Below, piece after piece: positions 6,799-8,138 of a DNA stretch of 8,138 bases. Made by a program: the position numbers and the translations under genes. How positions within the stretch are numbered: the first letter of the stretch is position 1; the number at the start of each line of letters is the position of its first letter. The stretch comes from Thermotogae bacterium (GTDB lineage: Bacteria > Thermotogota > Thermotogae > Petrotogales > Kosmotogaceae). Location of the stretch: assembly GCA_003643975.1 (NCBI GenBank), contig QNAR01000063.1:1-8138 (forward strand). The letters are read 5' to 3'. The notes below the pieces were generated by a model. It made no database searches. It saw only the letters and a list, made by a program, of their open reading frames with translations, and was not told the DNA's origin.

Positions 6799-7418
6799 GA
6801 CTGAAATCTCCCTTCTATCAACTCAAAAATATATTTTAGATCCCGTTCATTTTTCACAAAATCAAGATTTGTCGTGTCCACCCTTAAAACCTCTGTATCT
6901 TTGAAGTTCTCAAAAAAAGCTTCATATGTATCAGTTAAAAGCTCGATGTAATTTCGGCTCATGCTTCTCTCAAATGGCCTATCTCTCAAGCTAATTCTGG
7001 ACATCAGCACGTCCACAGACGCATAAAGGTAAATTACGAGGTCTGGTTTAGGAACTTGCTCTCTTAATAGACCGAAGATTCTTTCATAGAGCATTTTCTG
7101 TTCGTCTTTAAGTGTTAGAGAGGCAAAAAGATGGTCTTTTTCAAAGATATAGTCTGAGACAATCCCGGCTCCTTCTTTTAACTTCTTGGCAAGGTCAGTC
7201 TGCTGGTCAAATCTGCTCAGCAAGAAAAAAAGCTGTGTTTGAAAAGCCCACCTATCCATATCTTCGTAAAATTTCCCAAGAAAGGGGTTTTCTTCGACAA
7301 CCTCAAGAACCGTGGGGAGGAAATACTGGCGTGATAGATATCTAACCAACGTGGTCTTACCAACCCCGATTACTCCTTCAACAGCAAGGTATTTACCGGT
7401 TAATTTTGATAGCATCAT
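6795..7418 (-). CDS. Deoxynucleoside kinase (paralog 2), dAK/dCK-like
   Basis: A second kinase of the same fold, clearly paralogous to its downstream neighbour (both have ENPF, then FYxDMxxWAF and QLFFL at matching positions). It has the P-loop GVIGVGKTT (15-23), catalytic Glu39 in LEVVEENPF, Gln62 and a lid LRDRPFER (144-151). It differs at the family DRS motif, which here is SDYIFEKD (88-95): Asp89 is kept but arginine is replaced by Tyr90. This variant is common in bacterial members annotated as deoxyadenosine/deoxycytidine kinase, from memory. Start: ATG 7418 overlaps the upstream stop as ATGA and gives 207 residues; GGAGG lies 11 nt upstream, slightly far. An in-frame GTG at 7436 would overlap the upstream gene by 22 bp and contain the Shine-Dalgarno, so it is less likely. 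Confidence 0.9.
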   Translation of the reverse strand: MMLSKLTGKYLAVEGVIGVGKTTLVRYLSRQYFLPTVLEVVEENPFLGKFYEDMDRWAFQTQLFFLLSRFDQQTDLAKKLKEGAGIVSDYIFEKDHLFASLTLKDEQKMLYERIFGLLREQVPKPDLVIYLYASVDVLMSRISLRDRPFERSMSRNYIELLTDTYEAFFENFKDTEVLRVDTTNLDFVKNERDLKYIFELIEGRFQS

Positions 7419-7879
7419 AATCTTTTTTTCCTCCACTCATTCAACAAAGTTTTTATAGTATTTAAAACAGGTTCCAGATACCATTCGACGCTTTCCTTCT
7501 TTCCGGGGATGGAAAGAACCACCGAGTTGAGTATTGTTCCGGCTGCGCAGCGGTAGCGGGAGAATTCGCGATCCTTTTTTAAGGCATTGTGCACCATTGA
7601 AATTTCTAAGCCCTGTGCTCTTTTATCAATGAGCGATAGCACAGCTTCAGTGGCGATATCTTCCCAAAGAAGCCCCGTTCCACCCATTATAATAACCAGT
7701 TCGCTATTTCGGGAAGTGGCGAAAATCTCTTCTTTTAAAACACTCATTACGGGTTTCACATCACTTTTGTGAAGAACGTGAAAGTCATATTTTGAAAGAA
7801 CTTCTTTGCAATATTCAGTTGAACACGCCGAATTCCCACGCTCAGGCTCCATGACCTTTAAAATAGAAGCTGTGTACAT
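7415..7879 (-). CDS. MoaB/MogA-fold protein (molybdopterin-binding domain)
   Basis: A 154-residue single-domain member of the MoCF_biosynth family. In E. coli MogA this fold adenylylates molybdopterin during molybdenum/tungsten cofactor synthesis. Visible are the MGGTG loop (65-69) followed by LLWEDIATEAV (Asp74 in the place of a catalytic aspartate), and a C-terminal block SRYRCAAGTILNSVVLSIPGKKESV (107-131), which matches the family's SR-x-AGT...PG stretch. Asp40 could be the second acidic residue. The N-terminal SD...G.R.D motif usual in MoaB/MogA is not clearly recognisable, so the protein is divergent. Start ATG 7879 has a strong GGAGGTGA. It lies 14 bp after pulA and overlaps the kinase gene by 4 bp. 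No other cofactor genes are in the window. Family assignment is good; the activity is uncertain. Confidence 0.8.
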   Translation of the reverse strand: MYTASILKVMEPERGNSACSTEYCKEVLSKYDFHVLHKSDVKPVMSVLKEEIFATSRNSELVIIMGGTGLLWEDIATEAVLSLIDKRAQGLEISMVHNALKKDREFSRYRCAAGTILNSVVLSIPGKKESVEWYLEPVLNTIKTLLNEWRKKRL

Positions 7880-7893
7880 GAGTCACCTCCAAC

Positions 7894-8138
7894 TTATTTA
7901 TACAATACGCAGGCACTCGTGCCCGCAATGTTAATTACACCTTTGACAACTTTCAAGATTCCGTTTCCTGCTTTTTCCTCATTGACAACTTGATTCCAGT
8001 TGCCGTCGGGTAGCTTGAAAAAAACGGGTGTAGTATTGCCGTTGAAAATCACAATAATATCTTTCCATTGGTCGCCAATGGCTTCTCCATCAATCTGGAA
8101 AGCCACAACACGCTTTTGTTGTGTAGGGAGAAACACTA
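7894..8138 (-). CDS. pulA: Type I pullulanase, C-terminal end only
   Basis: The last 80 codons of a larger gene that continues past the right edge; the true start is not in the window (the GTG at 8136 is internal). The segment VVAFQIDGEAIGDQWKDIIVIFNGN, then the LPDGNWNQVV region, then the end TSACVLYK, matches the C-terminal beta-sandwich of type I pullulanases and related GH13 debranching enzymes, which cut alpha-1,6 links in pullulan and branched glucans. The catalytic barrel is outside the window, so activity and secretion cannot be judged. It stops 14 bp before the MoaB-like gene and is the most upstream visible member of that operon. Confidence 0.8.
   Translation of the reverse strand, partial: VFLPTQQKRVVAFQIDGEAIGDQWKDIIVIFNGNTTPVFFKLPDGNWNQVVNEEKAGNGILKVVKGVINIAGTSACVLYK

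Overview
The window looks like a chromosomal core-gene region from an anaerobic thermophile or moderate thermophile, most likely the phylum Thermotogota, with the Kosmotoga/Mesotoga branch as my best guess. The reasons are the look of the proteins (a DxD-type TopA with a CxC-x16-CxxC finger, a YhaM-type OB-HD nuclease, twin deoxynucleoside kinases, a type I pullulanase tail), moderate G+C (about 40% by eye), and dense operons with overlapping ATGA junctions. The placement is inference from family resemblance, not from a search. I saw no insertion sequence, CRISPR array, tRNA or rRNA, and no gene-free stretch longer than about 200 bases.

Left block (1-4616, all minus strand). It reads rpmB, then alr, then a yhaM-like HD nuclease, then topA, which runs off the left edge with 741 codons visible. 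rpmB (ribosomal protein L28) has a near-consensus promoter at 4649-4677 and a strong intrinsic terminator at 4401-4423. alr (alanine racemase) starts only 6 nt after the U-tract of that terminator and has no Shine-Dalgarno. alr and yhaM overlap by 4 bp (ATGA), and topA follows 11 bp later from a TTG start.

Middle (4617-5468). A roughly 200-bp divergent intergenic region carries the rpmB promoter and a plus-strand promoter for a stand-alone HAD-superfamily hydrolase. This is the only plus-strand gene. Its 3' end overlaps the 3' end of the facing DUF190 gene by 23 bp. The best intrinsic terminator for it lies about 100 bp further on, inside the DUF190 coding sequence on the opposite strand.

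Right block (5446-8138, all minus strand). The order of transcription is pulA (only the C-terminal 80 codons), a MoaB/MogA-fold protein, two paralogous deoxynucleoside kinases, crcB (fluoride channel) and a DUF190 PII-like protein. Gaps run from -4 to about 14 bp, and three junctions in a row are ATGA overlaps, so this is one tightly coupled transcription unit. It combines starch/pullulan breakdown, a molybdopterin-binding fold, deoxynucleoside salvage and fluoride export. The last two genes form a known association; the rest may be co-expressed without sharing a pathway. I found no clearly new system. The most interesting points are the coupled kinase pair, the CrcB-DUF190 pair, the alr start beside the rpmB terminator, and the antisense terminator.
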